Shown: one piece after another, positions 18,617-31,740 of the stretch
Numbering within the stretch: the first letter of the stretch is position 1
How the letters are laid out: every line of letters starts with the position of its first letter
Assembly (NCBI RefSeq): GCF_000612545.2
Contig: NZ_CP097800.1
Location: forward strand, 3,097,001 to 3,161,000
DNA: 64,000 bases
Direction of reading: 5' to 3'
Origin: Streptomyces sp. PCS3-D2
GTDB taxonomy: Bacteria > Actinomycetota > Actinomycetes > Streptomycetales > Streptomycetaceae
Translations under genes and position numbers: made by a program
The notes under the pieces: model-generated
Database searches by the model: none
Seen by the model: the letters and a program-made list of their open reading frames with translations, nothing else
Told to the model about the DNA's origin: nothing

Positions 18617-19087
18617 CTACCAGCGGTAGTGCGCGAAGGCCTTGTTGGACTCGGCCATCTTGTGCGTGTCCTCGCGCTTCTTGACGGCAGCGCCAAGACC
18701 GTTGGAGGCGTCGAGCAGCTCGTTCATGAGGCGCTCGGTCATGGTCTTCTCACGACGGGCGCGGGAGTAACCCACGAGCCAGCGCAGCGCCAGGGTCGAC
18801 TGGCGACCCGGCTTGACCTCGACGGGAACCTGGTAGGTCGCGCCACCGACACGGCGGGACTTGACCTCGAGGGACGGCTTGACGTTCTCCAGCGCGCGCT
18901 TCAGCGTGATGACCGGGTCGTTGCCGGTCTTCTCGCGGAGGCCTTCCATGGCGCCGTAAACGATGCGCTCGGCGGTGGAGCGCTTGCCGTTCAGGAGGAT
19001 CTTGTTGATGAGCGAGGTCACCAGAGGAGATGCGTAGACCGGGTCGATGATGACCGGGCGCTTCGGGGCGGGGCCCTTACGAGGCAT
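18617..19087 (-). CDS. rpsG: 30S ribosomal protein S7
   Basis: 156 residues starting [21 protein letters not shown]. The conserved N-terminal [19 protein letters not shown] and the [17 protein letters not shown] block are present. S7 nucleates assembly of the 30S head and, in E. coli, represses the str operon through the intercistronic RNA. Here the rpsL-rpsG gap is only 2 bases, so an E. coli-type S7 site between the two genes cannot exist. Confidence 0.97.
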   Translation of the reverse strand: MPRKGPAPKRPVIIDPVYASPLVTSLINKILLNGKRSTAERIVYGAMEGLREKTGNDPVITLKRALENVKPSLEVKSRRVGGATYQVPVEVKPGRQSTLALRWLVGYSRARREKTMTERLMNELLDASNGLGAAVKKREDTHKMAESNKAFAHYRW

Positions 19088-19089
19088 TC

Positions 19090-19461
19090 TTACTTCTCCT
19101 TCTTGGCGCCGTAGCGGCTGCGGGCCTGCTTGCGGTTCTTGACAGCCTGGGTGTCAAGCGCACCGCGGATGATCTTGTAACGAACACCCGGCAGGTCCTT
19201 CACACGGCCACCACGCACGAGCACGATCGAGTGCTCCTGCAGGTTGTGTCCCTCACCCGGAATGTAAGCGGTGACCTCGATGCCGGAGGTCAGACGCACA
19301 CGCGCGACCTTACGGAGCGCCGAGTTCGGCTTCTTCGGGGTGGTCGTGAACACACGCGTGCAGACGCCGCGACGCTGGGGCGAGGCCTCAAGCGCGGGAG
19401 TCTTTGTCTTCTCGACCTTGTCCTGCCGGCCCTTACGGACCAGCTGCTGGATCGTAGGCAC
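19090..19461 (-). CDS. rpsL: 30S ribosomal protein S12
   Basis: 123 residues from GTG 19461 ([15 protein letters not shown]); an open frame continues upstream but lies in the leader. Decoding-centre loops are intact: [12 protein letters not shown] and [12 protein letters not shown]. Lys43 and Lys88, the two positions that give streptomycin resistance when changed in Streptomyces, are wild type, as is Asp89, the methylthiolation site in other bacteria. First gene of the str operon, with a strong promoter and a leader of about 185 bases. Confidence 0.97.
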   Translation of the reverse strand: MPTIQQLVRKGRQDKVEKTKTPALEASPQRRGVCTRVFTTTPKKPNSALRKVARVRLTSGIEVTAYIPGEGHNLQEHSIVLVRGGRVKDLPGVRYKIIRGALDTQAVKNRKQARSRYGAKKEK

Positions 19462-19511
19462 TACTTCTCCGGTTTCTGTGTGCCGTGTAGTGAAGCTAAC
19501 CTGGAACGTTG

Positions 19512-19536
19512 CCGACCCACGCGGTCGGGTGTGTCG
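19512..19536 (-). promoter_or_regulatory. Leader element shared with the rpsJ operon (copy 2)
   Basis: 24 of 25 bases match 1850-1874. It lies within the predicted rpsL transcript, about 110 bases after the start site and 51 bases before the GTG. The internal inverted repeat CCGACC/GGTCGG is identical in both copies. Confidence 0.6.
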
Positions 19537-19652
19537 GATCCTGCACACTTCCACCGAGGTGAGAGGGGCACGGATCGCGGTGTGGTCTTCTCGGCTCACC
19601 GCGGGTCTGTGCGCGCGCGGGAGCCCAGGGCACACCCCAGGCACAAGGTCAG

Positions 19653-19681
19653 AGCGTACCTACCTCACAGAGGTAGGTCAA
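19653..19681 (-). promoter_or_regulatory. rpsL (str operon) promoter with palindromic spacer
   Basis: Minus strand: -35 TTGACC (19676-19681), 17-base spacer, -10 TACGCT (19653-19658), a good match to the HrdB consensus. The spacer and part of both hexamers form a perfect 9+3+9 palindrome (19658-19678) with arms ACCTACCTC and GAGGTAGGT. Predicted start near 19646. Confidence 0.8.
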
Positions 19682-19819
19682 AACAAATGCCCAGCACGAA
19701 AATCCGCCGCGCGCAAGCGGTACGGGGGCCGTTCGGCCCGACGGGCCGCCCCGCCGCCCTAAACTGACAGCTTGCCCGGGCGCTGGGCGCCCGGGAGCCG
19801 ATCAGCAGGGAGCAGCACA

Positions 19820-22297
19820 TTGGGGACCGTGGCACCCGAGCCGACCACCGTCGACGCCCGGCCCACCGCAGCGGACCGCCCCCCGGCCCTCCGCGGACCC
19901 GTCCGCCTCTCCGCCCGCCTGCGCGGTCCCCTGCTGGCCTTCCTGCTCGCCGCGTCCGCCGCCGTCGCGGCCTGGGTCGCGCGCGGGACGTTCCCCTTCG
20001 GCAACACCGGGCGAGCCATCAACGACCAGGCCAACCAGTACGTGCCCTTCCACCGGGCACTGTGGGACCTGGTCCACGGGCAGGCCGCCGGGGACCTGTT
20101 CTTCACCTGGCGCGGCGGATTCGGACAGCAGTTCCTGTCCGACTACCACACCTACCTCGGCAACCCGTTCTCCTGGCTGGCCGTCCTCGTCCCGCGCGAC
20201 CACGTCGACCTGGCCGTCTTCGCGGTCACCCCGGTCACGATGGGCACCGCCGCCGCCGTGATGACCGTGTACCTCGGCAAGCTGCACGCCGGCCCCTGGT
20301 GGCAGCGGGGCGTGCTCGGGGCGACGTACGGCCTGTGCGGCTGGGCGCTCAGCGACGCCTCGTACATCCCGATGTGGCTCTGGGGCCTGGTCGCCCTCCC
20401 GATGCTCGGCATCGCCGTCGAGTGGTGCCTGGAGGGGCGCCGCTGGCCGGGGGCGGCCCTGCTGGTCGCACTCGCCTGGTTCGGGAACTTCTACACCGCG
20501 ATGATGGCCACGATGGCCGCCTGCGTGCTGCTGGCCATCCGCCTGGCCACCCGCGACACGACGGCCCGGGAGCGGCTGCTGGCCCTGTGGCGGGCCGCGA
20601 CGGCCGCCGCGACCGGAATCCTGCTCACGCTCCCGCTGCTGCTGCCGTCGTTCCTGTCCAGCGGTGCCGCCCAGCCCACCAGGGCCGCCGCCTTCGACCC
20701 CGTACGGATCGAGGTCTTCTTCGCGGGGATGCTCCCGGCCACCCACCTGTGGGGCGGCCGTCCCCGGCTCTACGTGGCCTCGCTCGGCCTGATCCTCGCC
20801 GGCTCCTTCCTTCTCAACACCCGGGTCGCGCGCCGCACCCGCCTGGTGTGGGCGGTCGCCACCGCGCTGGTGCTGGCCTCCTTCCAGTTCCCGCCCACGC
20901 AGTACGTGTGGCACGGACTGGCGGTGCCGAACGGCAACCCGTACCGCGAGGCCTTCGTGTTCAGCGGGATGGTGGTGGTCCTGGCCTGGCTGGCGCTGGC
21001 CAACCGGCCGCGCCCGCTGCACCTGGCCCTGAGCGCCGCCCTGCTGGTCGCCGCTGCCTTCGCCCTGCGCCACACGGACGACTTCGGCGGCTGGACCTGG
21101 CCGGCGGTGCTCGGCGGCGGGGGTGTCTCGCTGCTGGCGCTGGTCCTGCTGCGGCTCGGCGAGAAGCGCCGCTTCCTGGTCCCGGTGGCCGCCGTGCTGA
21201 TGGCCGGTGTCGTCCTCGCGGAGTCCACCGCGGCCGCGGCCGGCGCCGACGCCCGCCGGGCCCGCGAGCGCTGGGCCAAGCCGATCGCCACGTCGAACCG
21301 GTCGATCGCACAGCATTTCGACGCCGTGCGCGGGGTCGAGGACTGGCCCGCCCACCGGACCGACTCGGGCGCGCCGCAGACCGCGTACAACGACGCCCTG
21401 GCGCTCCGGGCGGAGGGGCCGCAGTCCTACAGCAGCTACCTCCCCGAGGCGACCTACCGGGCCCTGCAGCCCCTGGGGTACGGCTTCAAGAACGACGGCC
21501 GGACCTTCTTCGGCGCCGACAACCCGGTGCTCGACGCGATCTTCTCCATCGGCGCGCGGGTCCGTCCGGGGGCGGCGCCGGGCAGCTGGACGGCCGACCG
21601 GTTCCCGGCGCCGCCGCTGGCCACCGTCCGCACCGGACCGTACGCCTCCCCGAATCCGGCGGACAGCGTCTACGCCCGCCAGGAGACCGTCCTCGGCGCC
21701 ACCGTCTACGAGGTCCCGCAGGTCACCCGCGGCGGCAACCCGGAGGTCAGGACGTTCACGGCCCGCTGCCGCCCCGGCTCCGAGGCCTACTGGTACTCCC
21801 CCGCCCTCCACGGCTCCCTCCGCGCCGGCGCCACCGAGAAGCCGCTGGCGGGCGCGGTGACGGGGGTGACCCCGCTCGGCCCCGTCCCGGCGTCCGGCGA
21901 GGTCGAGGTCAGCGTGCGCACGCGTACGAAGGGGGCCGGCGCCGGAGCCCACCCGCTGGGCTGCCTCGACCGGGCGGCCCTCGCGGCGGCCGTCGACGGC
22001 CTCAAGGCCACCGGCGCCACCACCGTCGACGTCGGCGGCCACTCCATCGCGGCCTCCTTCCCCGCGGACACCCGGGGCACGGCCGTCGTCGCCACCACCG
22101 CCGTCCCCGGGTGGAGCTGCTCGGCCCCGGTCAGGCCCTTCCACGGCCTGCTGGCCGTGGACCTCCCCCCGGGTACCACCGAGATCTCCTGCACCTTCAC
22201 CCCGAAGGGCTTCACCGCAGGCCTGGCCGGCGGAGCCCTGGCCCTCTTGGCCCTCGCCGCGGTCCCGACCTGGACGCGCCTGCGGCGCCGGCGCTGA
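19820..22297 (+). CDS. YfhO-family large membrane protein
   Basis: 825 residues if translation starts at TTG 19820, preceded by AGGGAG at proper spacing; the frame is open from 19772. About 12 hydrophobic segments fill residues 35-480, beginning with LLAFLLAASAAVAAWVA. Next come an extracytoplasmic region of about 300 residues and a final membrane helix before a basic tail (RLRRRR). The large early loop with DQANQYVPFHRALWDL and GGFGQQFLSDYHTYLGNPF is typical of YfhO proteins. In Gram-positive bacteria such proteins help glycosylate wall or lipoteichoic polymers from lipid-linked sugars. Substrate here unknown. It is convergent with rpoC. Confidence 0.8.
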   Translation: MGTVAPEPTTVDARPTAADRPPALRGPVRLSARLRGPLLAFLLAASAAVAAWVARGTFPFGNTGRAINDQANQYVPFHRALWDLVHGQAAGDLFFTWRGGFGQQFLSDYHTYLGNPFSWLAVLVPRDHVDLAVFAVTPVTMGTAAAVMTVYLGKLHAGPWWQRGVLGATYGLCGWALSDASYIPMWLWGLVALPMLGIAVEWCLEGRRWPGAALLVALAWFGNFYTAMMATMAACVLLAIRLATRDTTARERLLALWRAATAAATGILLTLPLLLPSFLSSGAAQPTRAAAFDPVRIEVFFAGMLPATHLWGGRPRLYVASLGLILAGSFLLNTRVARRTRLVWAVATALVLASFQFPPTQYVWHGLAVPNGNPYREAFVFSGMVVVLAWLALANRPRPLHLALSAALLVAAAFALRHTDDFGGWTWPAVLGGGGVSLLALVLLRLGEKRRFLVPVAAVLMAGVVLAESTAAAAGADARRARERWAKPIATSNRSIAQHFDAVRGVEDWPAHRTDSGAPQTAYNDALALRAEGPQSYSSYLPEATYRALQPLGYGFKNDGRTFFGADNPVLDAIFSIGARVRPGAAPGSWTADRFPAPPLATVRTGPYASPNPADSVYARQETVLGATVYEVPQVTRGGNPEVRTFTARCRPGSEAYWYSPALHGSLRAGATEKPLAGAVTGVTPLGPVPASGEVEVSVRTRTKGAGAGAHPLGCLDRAALAAAVDGLKATGATTVDVGGHSIAASFPADTRGTAVVATTAVPGWSCSAPVRPFHGLLAVDLPPGTTEISCTFTPKGFTAGLAGGALALLALAAVPTWTRLRRRR

Positions 22298-22352
22298 CGC
22301 TCCGCCGGCGCCCCCGCAGACCCGCGGCGGGCTCCCCCGCGGAAACGAAAAA

Positions 22353-22388
22353 GGCCCCCCGCCACTCCTTGCGGAGCGGCGGGGGGCT
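22353..22388. terminator. Bidirectional terminator between YfhO-like gene and rpoC
   Basis: 15-bp GC stem with one mismatch around TTGC (22354-22368 with 22373-22387). It is followed by TTCTTCTT on the plus strand and CTTTTTCG on the minus strand, so it should serve both convergent genes. Confidence 0.85.
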
Positions 22389-22403
22389 TCTTCTTACGAG
22401 CTC

Positions 22404-26318
<3,915 letters not shown>

Positions 26319-26381
26319 TGTGCGTCAATCCCTCTTTCGGGGTCGTGTCTCTTGATCAGTGGTCTGAACGGTCCCGGGGAT

Positions 26382-26412
26382 GACGGGGGGCTCAGGGTGT
26401 GAGCCCCCCGTC
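26382..26412 (-). other. Perfect hairpin in the rpoB-rpoC gap
   Basis: 13-bp perfect stem (26382-26394 with 26400-26412) and 5-base loop, beginning 7 bases past the rpoB stop. There is no U run on the minus strand, so it is not a classical terminator. It may stabilise the upstream mRNA, mark a processing site or trim rpoC expression. Confidence 0.7.
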
Positions 26413-26419
26413 AGGCCCG

Positions 26420-29400
26420 TCAGACCTCTTCGACGCTGCTCGGCTCGCGCCGGGACAGGTCGATACCGAGCTCCTCCGCCGCGCGGAAGACGTCCTCGTC
26501 GGTGTCGCGCATCTCGATGGACATGCCGTCCGAGGACAGCACCTCCACGTTGAGGCAGAGCGACTGCATTTCCTTGATGAGCACCTTGAAGGACTCGGGA
26601 ATGCCCGGCTCGGGGATGTTCTCGCCCTTGACGATGGCCTCGTAGACCTTCACTCGGCCGGTGACGTCGTCGGACTTGATGGTCAGCAGCTCCTGGAGGG
26701 CGTAGGCGGCGCCGTACGCCTCGAGCGCCCACACCTCCATCTCACCGAATCGCTGGCCACCGAACTGTGCCTTACCACCCAGCGGCTGCTGCGTGATCAT
26801 CGAGTACGGACCGGTCGAACGGGCGTGGAGCTTGTCGTCGACCAGGTGGTGGAGCTTGAGGATGTACATGTACCCGACCGAGATCGGGTCCGGGAACGGC
26901 TCGCCGGAGCGGCCGTCGAACAGGCGCGCCTTGCCGGACGGGAGGACCAGGCGGTCACCGTCTCGGTTCGGGATGGTGTGCTCGAAGAGGCCGGCGAGTT
27001 CGTCCTCGCGGGCGCCGTCGAACACGGGGGTGGCGACGTTGGTGCCGGGCTCGACGCGGTCGGCGCCGATGGACTTCAGCCGCTCGGCCCACTCCTCACC
27101 CAGACCGGAGACGTCCCAGCCGCGGCTGGCGAGCCAGCCGAGGTGGATCTCCAGGACCTGTCCCGGGTTCATTCGGGACGGGACACCCAGCGGGTTCAGG
27201 ATGATGTCGACCGGGGTGCCGTCCTCCAGGAACGGCATGTCCTCGATCGGGAGGATCTTGGAGATGACGCCCTTGTTGCCGTGACGGCCGGCGAGCTTGT
27301 CACCGTCGGTGATCTTGCGCTTCTGGGCGACGTAGACGCGGACCAGCTGGTTCACGCCCGGAGGAAGCTCGTCGCCCTCCTCGCGGTCGAAGACGCGGAC
27401 GCCGATGACCTTGCCGATCTCACCGTGGGGGACCTTGAGCGAGGTGTCACGCACCTCGCGGGCCTTCTCACCGAAGATCGCGCGGAGCAGGCGCTCCTCC
27501 GGGGTCAGCTCGGTCTCACCCTTGGGCGTGACCTTGCCGACCAGGATGTCACCGGCGACGACGTCCGCACCGATGCGGATGATGCCGCGCTCGTCGAGGT
27601 CCGCCAGGACCTCCTCGGAGACGTTCGGGATGTCCCGGGTGATCTCCTCGGGGCCGAGCTTGGTGTCACGGGCGTCGACCTCGTGCTCCTCGATGTGGAT
27701 CGAGGAGAGGACGTCGTCCTGCACGAGGCGCTGCGACAGGATGATCGCGTCCTCGTAGTTGTGGCCCTCCCACGGCATGAACGCCACGAGCAGGTTCTTA
27801 CCGAGGGCCATCTCGCCCTCTTCGGTCGCCGGTCCGTCCGCGAGGACCTGGGACTCGACGATCCGGTCACCCTCGTTGACGATGACCTTCTGGTTGACCG
27901 AGGTGCCCTGGTTCGAGCGGGAGAACTTGGCGACGCGGTACGTGGTGTACGTGCCGTCGTCGTTGGCGACGGTGATGTAGTCGGCCGAGACCTCCTGGAC
28001 CACACCGTCCTTCTCCGCACGGATCGAGTCGCCGGCGTCGACCGCACAGCGGTACTCCATGCCGGTGCCGACGAGCGGGGCCTCCGCCTTGATGAGCGGA
28101 ACGGCCTGGCGCATCATGTTCGCGCCCATGAGGGCACGGTTGGCGTCGTCGTGCTCGAGGAAGGGGATCATCGCGGTCGCGACGGACACCATCTGGCGCG
28201 GGGAGACGTCCATGTAGTCGACGTCGCCGCCGGCGATGTAGTCGATCTCGCCGCCACGACGGCGGACCAGGACGCGGTTCTCGGTGAAGCGCATGTCCTC
28301 GGACAGGGCCGCGTTGGCCTGCGCGATGACGAAGCGGTCTTCCTCGTCGGCCGTCAGGTAGTCGACCTCGTCGGTGACGACACCGTCGATGACCTTGCGG
28401 TACGGGGTCTCGACGAAACCGAACGCGTTGACGCGACCGTAGGAGGCGAGCGAGCCGATCAGACCGATGTTCGGGCCTTCGGGGGTCTCGATCGGGCACA
28501 TGCGGCCGTAGTGCGACGGGTGGACGTCACGGACCTCGAAGCCGGCCCGCTCACGGGACAGACCGCCGGGGCCCAGCGCCGACAGGCGGCGCTTGTGGGT
28601 CAGGCCCGAGAGCGGGTTGTTCTGGTCCATGAACTGGGACAGCTGGCTGGTGCCGAAGAACTCCTTGATGGAGGCGACGACCGGCCGGATGTTGATCAGG
28701 GTCTGCGGCGTGATCGCCTCGACGTCCTGGGTGGTCATGCGCTCGCGCACGACGCGCTCCATACGAGCCAGACCCGTGCGGACCTGGTTCTGGATGAGCT
28801 CGCCGACGTTGCGCAGACGACGGTTGCCGAAGTGGTCGATGTCGTCGGTCTCGACCACGATCGAACGGCCGGACTCGCCGATCGTCTCGGTCTCGCCGGC
28901 GTGCAGCTTGACCAGGTACTTGATCGTGGCGATGACGTCGTCGGTGGTGAGCACACCGGCGTCGAGCGGCTCGTCGGCGCCGAGCTTCTTGTTCACCTTG
29001 TAGCGGCCGACCTTCGCGAGGTCGTAGCGCTTGGGGTTGAAGTAGAGGTTCTCCAGCAGCGTCTGGGCGGCCTCACGGGTCGGCGGCTCGCCCGGGCGCA
29101 GCTTGCGGTAGATGTCGAGCAGCGCGTCGTCCTGGCCCTGGGTGTGGTCCTTCTCCAGGGTGGCGCGCATGGACTCGTACTCGCCGAACTCCTCGAGGAT
29201 CTGCTCGGTGGTCCAGCCGAGCGCCTTCAGGAGGACGGTGACGGACTGCTTGCGCTTGCGGTCGATGCGGACGCCGACCATGTCGCGCTTGTCGATCTCC
29301 ATCTCCAGCCAGGCACCCCGGGAGGGGATGATCTTGGCGGAGAAGATGTCCTTGTCGGACGTCTTGTCGATGGAGGAGTCGAAGTAGACACCGGGGGAAC

Positions 29401-29902
29401 GGACGAGCTGCGACACCACGACACGCTCGGTGCCGTTGATGACGAAGGTGCCCTTGTTGGTCATGAGCGGGAAGTCGCCCATGAAGACCGTCTGAGACTT
29501 GATCTCTCCGGTCTCGTTGTTCGTGAACTCGGCCGTGACGAACAGCGGAGCCGCGTAGGTGAAGTCGCGCTCCTTGCACTCGTCGACGGAGTTCTTCGCC
29601 GGCTCGAAGCGGTGGTCGCGGAAGGTCAGCGACATCGACCCGGAGAAGTCCTCGATCGGCGAGATCTCCTCGAAGATCTCTTCCAGACCGGACTTGGTGG
29701 GGACGTCCTGTCCACTCTCAAGCGCCGACTCGACGCGAGACTTCCAGGCGGCGTTGCCGAGCAGCCAGTCAAAGCTCTCGGTCTGCAGCGCCAGGAGGTT
29801 CGGAACCTCGAGCGGCTCCTTGATCTTTGCAAAGGAGATGCGCAGCGGGGCGGTGCTGGCACCGTTGTTCGTATTGGTCGAGGCGTTGCGCGAGGCGGCC
29901 AA
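26420..29902 (-). CDS. rpoB: DNA-directed RNA polymerase beta subunit
   Basis: 1160 residues from TTG 29902 ([13 protein letters not shown]), chosen for AAGGA about 7 bases upstream; the frame stays open to 29959. The rifampicin region [28 protein letters not shown] (about residues 422-449) is fully wild type, with Ser at the position equivalent to E. coli Ser531, so this is the sensitive, non-duplicated type. Catalytic-cleft motifs include [18 protein letters not shown]. Expressed from its own promoter (30083-30111), with possible readthrough from rplJL. Confidence 0.98.
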   Translation of the reverse strand: MAASRNASTNTNNGASTAPLRISFAKIKEPLEVPNLLALQTESFDWLLGNAAWKSRVESALESGQDVPTKSGLEEIFEEISPIEDFSGSMSLTFRDHRFEPAKNSVDECKERDFTYAAPLFVTAEFTNNETGEIKSQTVFMGDFPLMTNKGTFVINGTERVVVSQLVRSPGVYFDSSIDKTSDKDIFSAKIIPSRGAWLEMEIDKRDMVGVRIDRKRKQSVTVLLKALGWTTEQILEEFGEYESMRATLEKDHTQGQDDALLDIYRKLRPGEPPTREAAQTLLENLYFNPKRYDLAKVGRYKVNKKLGADEPLDAGVLTTDDVIATIKYLVKLHAGETETIGESGRSIVVETDDIDHFGNRRLRNVGELIQNQVRTGLARMERVVRERMTTQDVEAITPQTLINIRPVVASIKEFFGTSQLSQFMDQNNPLSGLTHKRRLSALGPGGLSRERAGFEVRDVHPSHYGRMCPIETPEGPNIGLIGSLASYGRVNAFGFVETPYRKVIDGVVTDEVDYLTADEEDRFVIAQANAALSEDMRFTENRVLVRRRGGEIDYIAGGDVDYMDVSPRQMVSVATAMIPFLEHDDANRALMGANMMRQAVPLIKAEAPLVGTGMEYRCAVDAGDSIRAEKDGVVQEVSADYITVANDDGTYTTYRVAKFSRSNQGTSVNQKVIVNEGDRIVESQVLADGPATEEGEMALGKNLLVAFMPWEGHNYEDAIILSQRLVQDDVLSSIHIEEHEVDARDTKLGPEEITRDIPNVSEEVLADLDERGIIRIGADVVAGDILVGKVTPKGETELTPEERLLRAIFGEKAREVRDTSLKVPHGEIGKVIGVRVFDREEGDELPPGVNQLVRVYVAQKRKITDGDKLAGRHGNKGVISKILPIEDMPFLEDGTPVDIILNPLGVPSRMNPGQVLEIHLGWLASRGWDVSGLGEEWAERLKSIGADRVEPGTNVATPVFDGAREDELAGLFEHTIPNRDGDRLVLPSGKARLFDGRSGEPFPDPISVGYMYILKLHHLVDDKLHARSTGPYSMITQQPLGGKAQFGGQRFGEMEVWALEAYGAAYALQELLTIKSDDVTGRVKVYEAIVKGENIPEPGIPESFKVLIKEMQSLCLNVEVLSSDGMSIEMRDTDEDVFRAAEELGIDLSRREPSSVEEV

Positions 29903-30082
29903 GAGGGGGTCCTTCCGAGGGCTCGGACTCACTACGCGCGTACCGGTCCCAGCAGACACAGAAGACAGGGCCCCCCGATTCCGGCCAAAACACCAGGTCA
30001 GGGTGGATCAATCAAGTGTGCTCAAGCGTGGGCATGTCCCTGGCGACGGGCAGGGGACAGCTAACAGGCAGCGCAAAGGGTC

Positions 30083-30111
30083 AGTGTAGCCACTTGGCTC
30101 ACTGATGTCCA
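30083..30111 (-). promoter_or_regulatory. rpoB promoter
   Basis: Minus strand: -35 TGGACA (30106-30111), 17-base spacer, -10 TACACT (30083-30088). Predicted start near 30076, giving a leader of about 175 bases before the TTG. Confidence 0.7.
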
Positions 30112-30403
30112 GACCAGGTTTCCGGAAACCGGCAACAGGCCTTCCCCATGTCGTTCAACCCTGCGTCCAACGCTGCGGCTCTCGTGCACAGAGCGCGTAT
30201 CAGTACTGCCCTCTTCGTAGTCGATCCATGCCTCGGATCCCGGATCCGGGCGACCGACCTCTCGACGGGTCTGAGAATTGCGCGCCGCGACCCGTTCGTC
30301 AAGGCCCCCTGCTCCGAGCGGATCATCTCCGGACCCTGCGTCGGGGCAACGATGATCACCCTACTCCCCAACGAGACCAGGGCAAGTCAGGCACTGCGGG
30401 TAC

Positions 30404-30442
30404 GCCAAAGGGCGACCACCCTTACGGGTGATCGCCCCTTGG
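30404..30442 (-). terminator. Hairpin after rplL (partial terminator or attenuator)
   Basis: 17-bp stem with two G-U pairs between about 30405-30421 and 30424-30441, starting about 30 bases after the rplL stop. No strong U run follows, so some readthrough into rpoBC is plausible. Confidence 0.6.
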
Positions 30443-30469
30443 AGAGGCCGTCAGGCGGCCTCGGAGGTG

Positions 30470-30853
30470 TTACTTGACCTCGACGGAGGCACCGGCACCC
30501 TTGAGGGCCTCGGCGGCCTTGTCAGCGGCCTCCTTGTTGACCTTCTCGAGGACGGGCTTCGGCGCACCGTCGACGAGGTCCTTGGCCTCCTTCAGACCCA
30601 GGGAGGTCAGCTCGCGCACGACCTTGATGACCTGGATCTTCTTGTCGCCGGCGCCGGCGAGGATGACGTCGAACTCGTCCTTCTCCTCAGCGGCCTCGGC
30701 CGGGGCGCCGGGGGCACCCGGGGCGGCAACGGCGACGGCCGCGGCGGCGGTGACGTCGAACTTCTCCTCGAAGGCCTTCACGAACTCGGAGAGCTCGATG
30801 AGGGTCATCTCCTCGAACTGGGCGAGGAGGTCGTCCTGAGAGAGCTTCGCCAT
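30470..30853 (-). CDS. rplL: 50S ribosomal protein L7/L12
   Basis: 127 residues from ATG 30853 ([21 protein letters not shown]). Layout is the N-terminal dimerisation helices, an Ala/Pro/Gly-rich hinge (residues about 40-58) and the C-terminal factor-binding domain with [20 protein letters not shown]. It forms the ribosome stalk that recruits EF-Tu and EF-G. It lies 111 bases after rplJ. Confidence 0.97.
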   Translation of the reverse strand: MAKLSQDDLLAQFEEMTLIELSEFVKAFEEKFDVTAAAAVAVAAPGAPGAPAEAAEEKDEFDVILAGAGDKKIQVIKVVRELTSLGLKEAKDLVDGAPKPVLEKVNKEAADKAAEALKGAGASVEVK

Positions 30854-30964
30854 GATGGGCGATCCTTCCACTAATTCGGCAGGTGCCGATGTGTCTATAG
30901 AGGCGGGCGTAACGGCCCGCTACGACCCGCGCACTAGGCGGCGCGGATCAATGCGCGAGCCGAA

Positions 30965-31495
30965 TTACTCGGCACCGCCCTGCTCGGCGAGCTTGACGCG
31001 AAGCGCTTCCGCGGTGCGGACGAACTTCGACGGCAGCGCCTGGAAGAGCGAGGCAGCCTGGGACTGCTTGCCCTTGAACGCGCCGGCCAGCTTGCTGAGC
31101 AGAACCTCGCGGGACTCGAGGTCCGCAAGCTTCTTGATGTCGTCGACGGAGAGAGCCTTACCGTCAAGGACACCGGCCTTGATGATGAGGTTCGGGTTCT
31201 CCTTGGCGAAGTCACGCAGAGCCTTCGCCGACTCCACCGGGTCACCGGTGATGAAGGCGACCGCGGTCGGACCAGCGAAGTGCTCGTCCAGCGCGGTGAT
31301 CCCGGCCTGGTTGGCCGCGATCTTGGTCAGCGTGTTCTTCACCACGGCGTACTGGGCGTTCTCACCGAGGGAGCGACGCAGCGTCTTGAGCTGCGCGACG
31401 GTGAGACCCCGGTACTCGGTCAGCACGGCGGCGTTGGAGCTCTGGAACGCGTCCGTGAGCTCGGCCACCGATGCAGCCTTGTTGGGCGTCGGCAT
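30965..31495 (-). CDS. rplJ: 50S ribosomal protein L10
   Basis: 176 residues from ATG 31495 with AAGGAGG upstream; the open frame continues into the leader but is not coding there. N-terminal rRNA-binding block [21 protein letters not shown], the [10 protein letters not shown] segment, and a C-terminal helix that holds the L7/L12 dimers. First gene of rplJL. The leader carries a recognisable L10-type attenuator, so autoregulation by L10-L12 is likely. Confidence 0.97.
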   Translation of the reverse strand: MPTPNKAASVAELTDAFQSSNAAVLTEYRGLTVAQLKTLRRSLGENAQYAVVKNTLTKIAANQAGITALDEHFAGPTAVAFITGDPVESAKALRDFAKENPNLIIKAGVLDGKALSVDDIKKLADLESREVLLSKLAGAFKGKQSQAASLFQALPSKFVRTAEALRVKLAEQGGAE

Positions 31496-31705
31496 GGTGC
31501 GTTCGCCTCCTTCCGGGTGATGAGGACCGCTCAGAAGGGGCTGACATACAAAACGCCCCGGCGCAGGCGCCAGGGCGTAGCTCGACCGGAACGAGTCCGG
31601 GAGCATTCCACAGTCACCTGCGCGGGTCGTCCGCAGTAAGCGGATCCTTCGGCCACCGCGCCCTGTCGGGCACAGCAACGACCAGCGGTCTTTGGCTTCC
31701 GGGGA
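31496..31705 (-). promoter_or_regulatory. L10 leader RNA with attenuator hairpin
   Basis: A transcribed leader of about 205 bases upstream of rplJ. A terminator-like hairpin (31554-31577; 11-bp stem with one G-U) is followed on the minus strand by TTTTGT. Bases 31617-31623 can pair instead with 31561-31567 inside that hairpin, which would break it. This resembles the known L10 ribosomal-protein leader class; the alternative structure is my reading. Confidence 0.7.
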
Positions 31706-31735
31706 AGACTACGTGACGGGTTCCGGTCGAGGCAA
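31706..31735 (-). promoter_or_regulatory. rplJ promoter
   Basis: Minus strand: -35 TTGCCT (31730-31735), 18-base spacer, -10 TAGTCT (31706-31711). Predicted start near 31699. It begins just 6 bases after the upstream lipoprotein stop. Confidence 0.7.
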
Positions 31736-31740
31736 ATCGG

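Larger units (their letters stand above)
19462..19819. promoter_or_regulatory. rpsL leader and divergent upstream region
   Basis: 358 bases without a gene. On the minus strand it holds the rpsL promoter (19653-19681) and a leader carrying the 25-base element shared with rpsJ. On the plus strand, TAAACT at 19760-19765 is a possible -10 for the YfhO-like gene, without a convincing -35. Confidence 0.7.
29903..30469 (-). promoter_or_regulatory. rplL-rpoB intergenic region
   Basis: 567 non-coding bases. They contain a post-rplL hairpin (30404-30442), a good rpoB promoter (30083-30111) and a 5' leader of about 175 bases. I see no open frame in it with Streptomyces-like codon use. Confidence 0.75.
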
